Source: Acidobacteriota bacterium
GTDB taxonomy: Bacteria > Acidobacteriota > UBA6911 > RPQK01 > JAJDTT01
Direction: 5' to 3'
NCBI GenBank assembly: GCA_022827025.1
Contig: JAJDTT010000058.1
Span: forward strand, 1-41,605
DNA: 41,605 nucleotides
A model generated the notes under the pieces. That model saw nothing but the letters and a program-made list of their open reading frames with translations, searched no databases and was not told where the DNA came from. How positions within the stretch are numbered: the stretch's first letter is position 1; the number at the start of each line of letters is the position of its first letter. This document shows, in pieces, positions 41,463-41,605 of this stretch. Made by a program: the position numbers and the translations under genes.

Positions 41463-41605
41463 TTACACCAATAGTTTTTCCATCACCCGGCCGGCCACGT
41501 CGGTGAGCCGGAACTCGCGTCCCATGTAACGGTAGGTGAGCCGCGTGTGGTCGAGGCCGAGGCAGTGCAGCAGGGTGGCCTGCAGGTCGTGGACGTGGAT
41601 CGGGT
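41463..41605 (-). CDS. DUF1501 family protein, C-terminal end (start outside window)
   Basis: 47 codons at the right edge, read on the minus strand: [20 protein letters not shown], then [20 protein letters not shown] and EKLLV before TAA. This is the C-terminal signature of DUF1501 proteins (alkaline-phosphatase/sulfatase-like fold). These proteins are usually exported and are often encoded with DUF1549/DUF1553 cytochrome-like proteins in acidobacteria and planctomycetes. The TAA stop stands at the edge of the family A repeat (GTAAAGGAGGGGCG on this strand). The role is unknown. Confidence 0.85.
   Translation of the reverse strand, partial: PIHVHDLQATLLHCLGLDHTRLTYRYMGREFRLTDVAGRVMEKLLV

Overview
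The window is a 41.6-kb piece of a high-GC bacterial chromosome, most likely from the phylum Acidobacteriota. The main reason is four secreted proteins with the VWFA-related domain that is typical of acidobacteria (TIGR03436 type). Supporting signs are a DUF6599-like secreted protein, a DUF1501 gene end and a TonB-dependent receptor remnant. Almost all of it is housekeeping and cell-envelope sequence. I saw no rRNA, tRNA, prophage, insertion sequence or CRISPR array.

Layout, left to right. (1) 1-2.2 kb: a partial DUF4097-like/VWFA fusion protein and a divergent TonB-C-like secreted protein. (2) 2.2-3.4 kb: an AbiEii-type nucleotidyltransferase with a small partner gene. (3) 3.5-7.4 kb, minus strand: ccsA-hemA-hemC-hemD with 4-base stop/start overlaps, the first part of tetrapyrrole synthesis plus cytochrome c/heme assembly. 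(4) 7.7-13.2 kb, plus strand: trpS (iron-sulfur type), scpA, scpB, an rRNA pseudouridine synthase, ribE, a secreted unknown and a ribBX-like gene whose GTP cyclohydrolase II half has lost its zinc ligands. (5) 13.3-15.4 kb: a VWFA protein with a broken MIDAS site and an EF-hand-like loop, a divergent larE, and a 166-base near-palindrome. (6) 15.5-25.9 kb: lipoprotein gamma-glutamyltransferase, then on the minus strand ilvE, alaS, a lytic transglycosylase, an AMIN/amidase_3 cell-wall amidase, a DUF6599-like protein and glycerate 2-kinase. (7) 26.0-33.0 kb, minus strand: rsmA, RNase J and ftsK, then two tandem VWFA genes. (8) 33.2-35.1 kb: thioredoxin and purA. (9) 35.1-41.6 kb: a tandem hairpin array, a receptor fragment, a NatA/NatB-like ABC exporter, a secreted beta-propeller protein, an orphan amino-acid-type ABC ATPase and the end of a DUF1501 gene.

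The most distinctive feature is a set of dispersed palindromic repeats filling many spacers. Family A consists of hairpins whose stems differ between copies but stay paired, sometimes joined by a G-rich linker. Family B has the core GTAGGGGCGCCCCTTG. Family C is the single 166-base near-palindrome after larE. These repeats abut or overlap the 3' ends of several genes (larE, purA, the VWFA gene at 13268, ribBX, the ABC ATPase and DUF1501) and in some cases supply the stop codon. purA appears to carry a C-terminal tail translated from repeat DNA.

Functional assignments rest on motifs read by eye. No database search was run.
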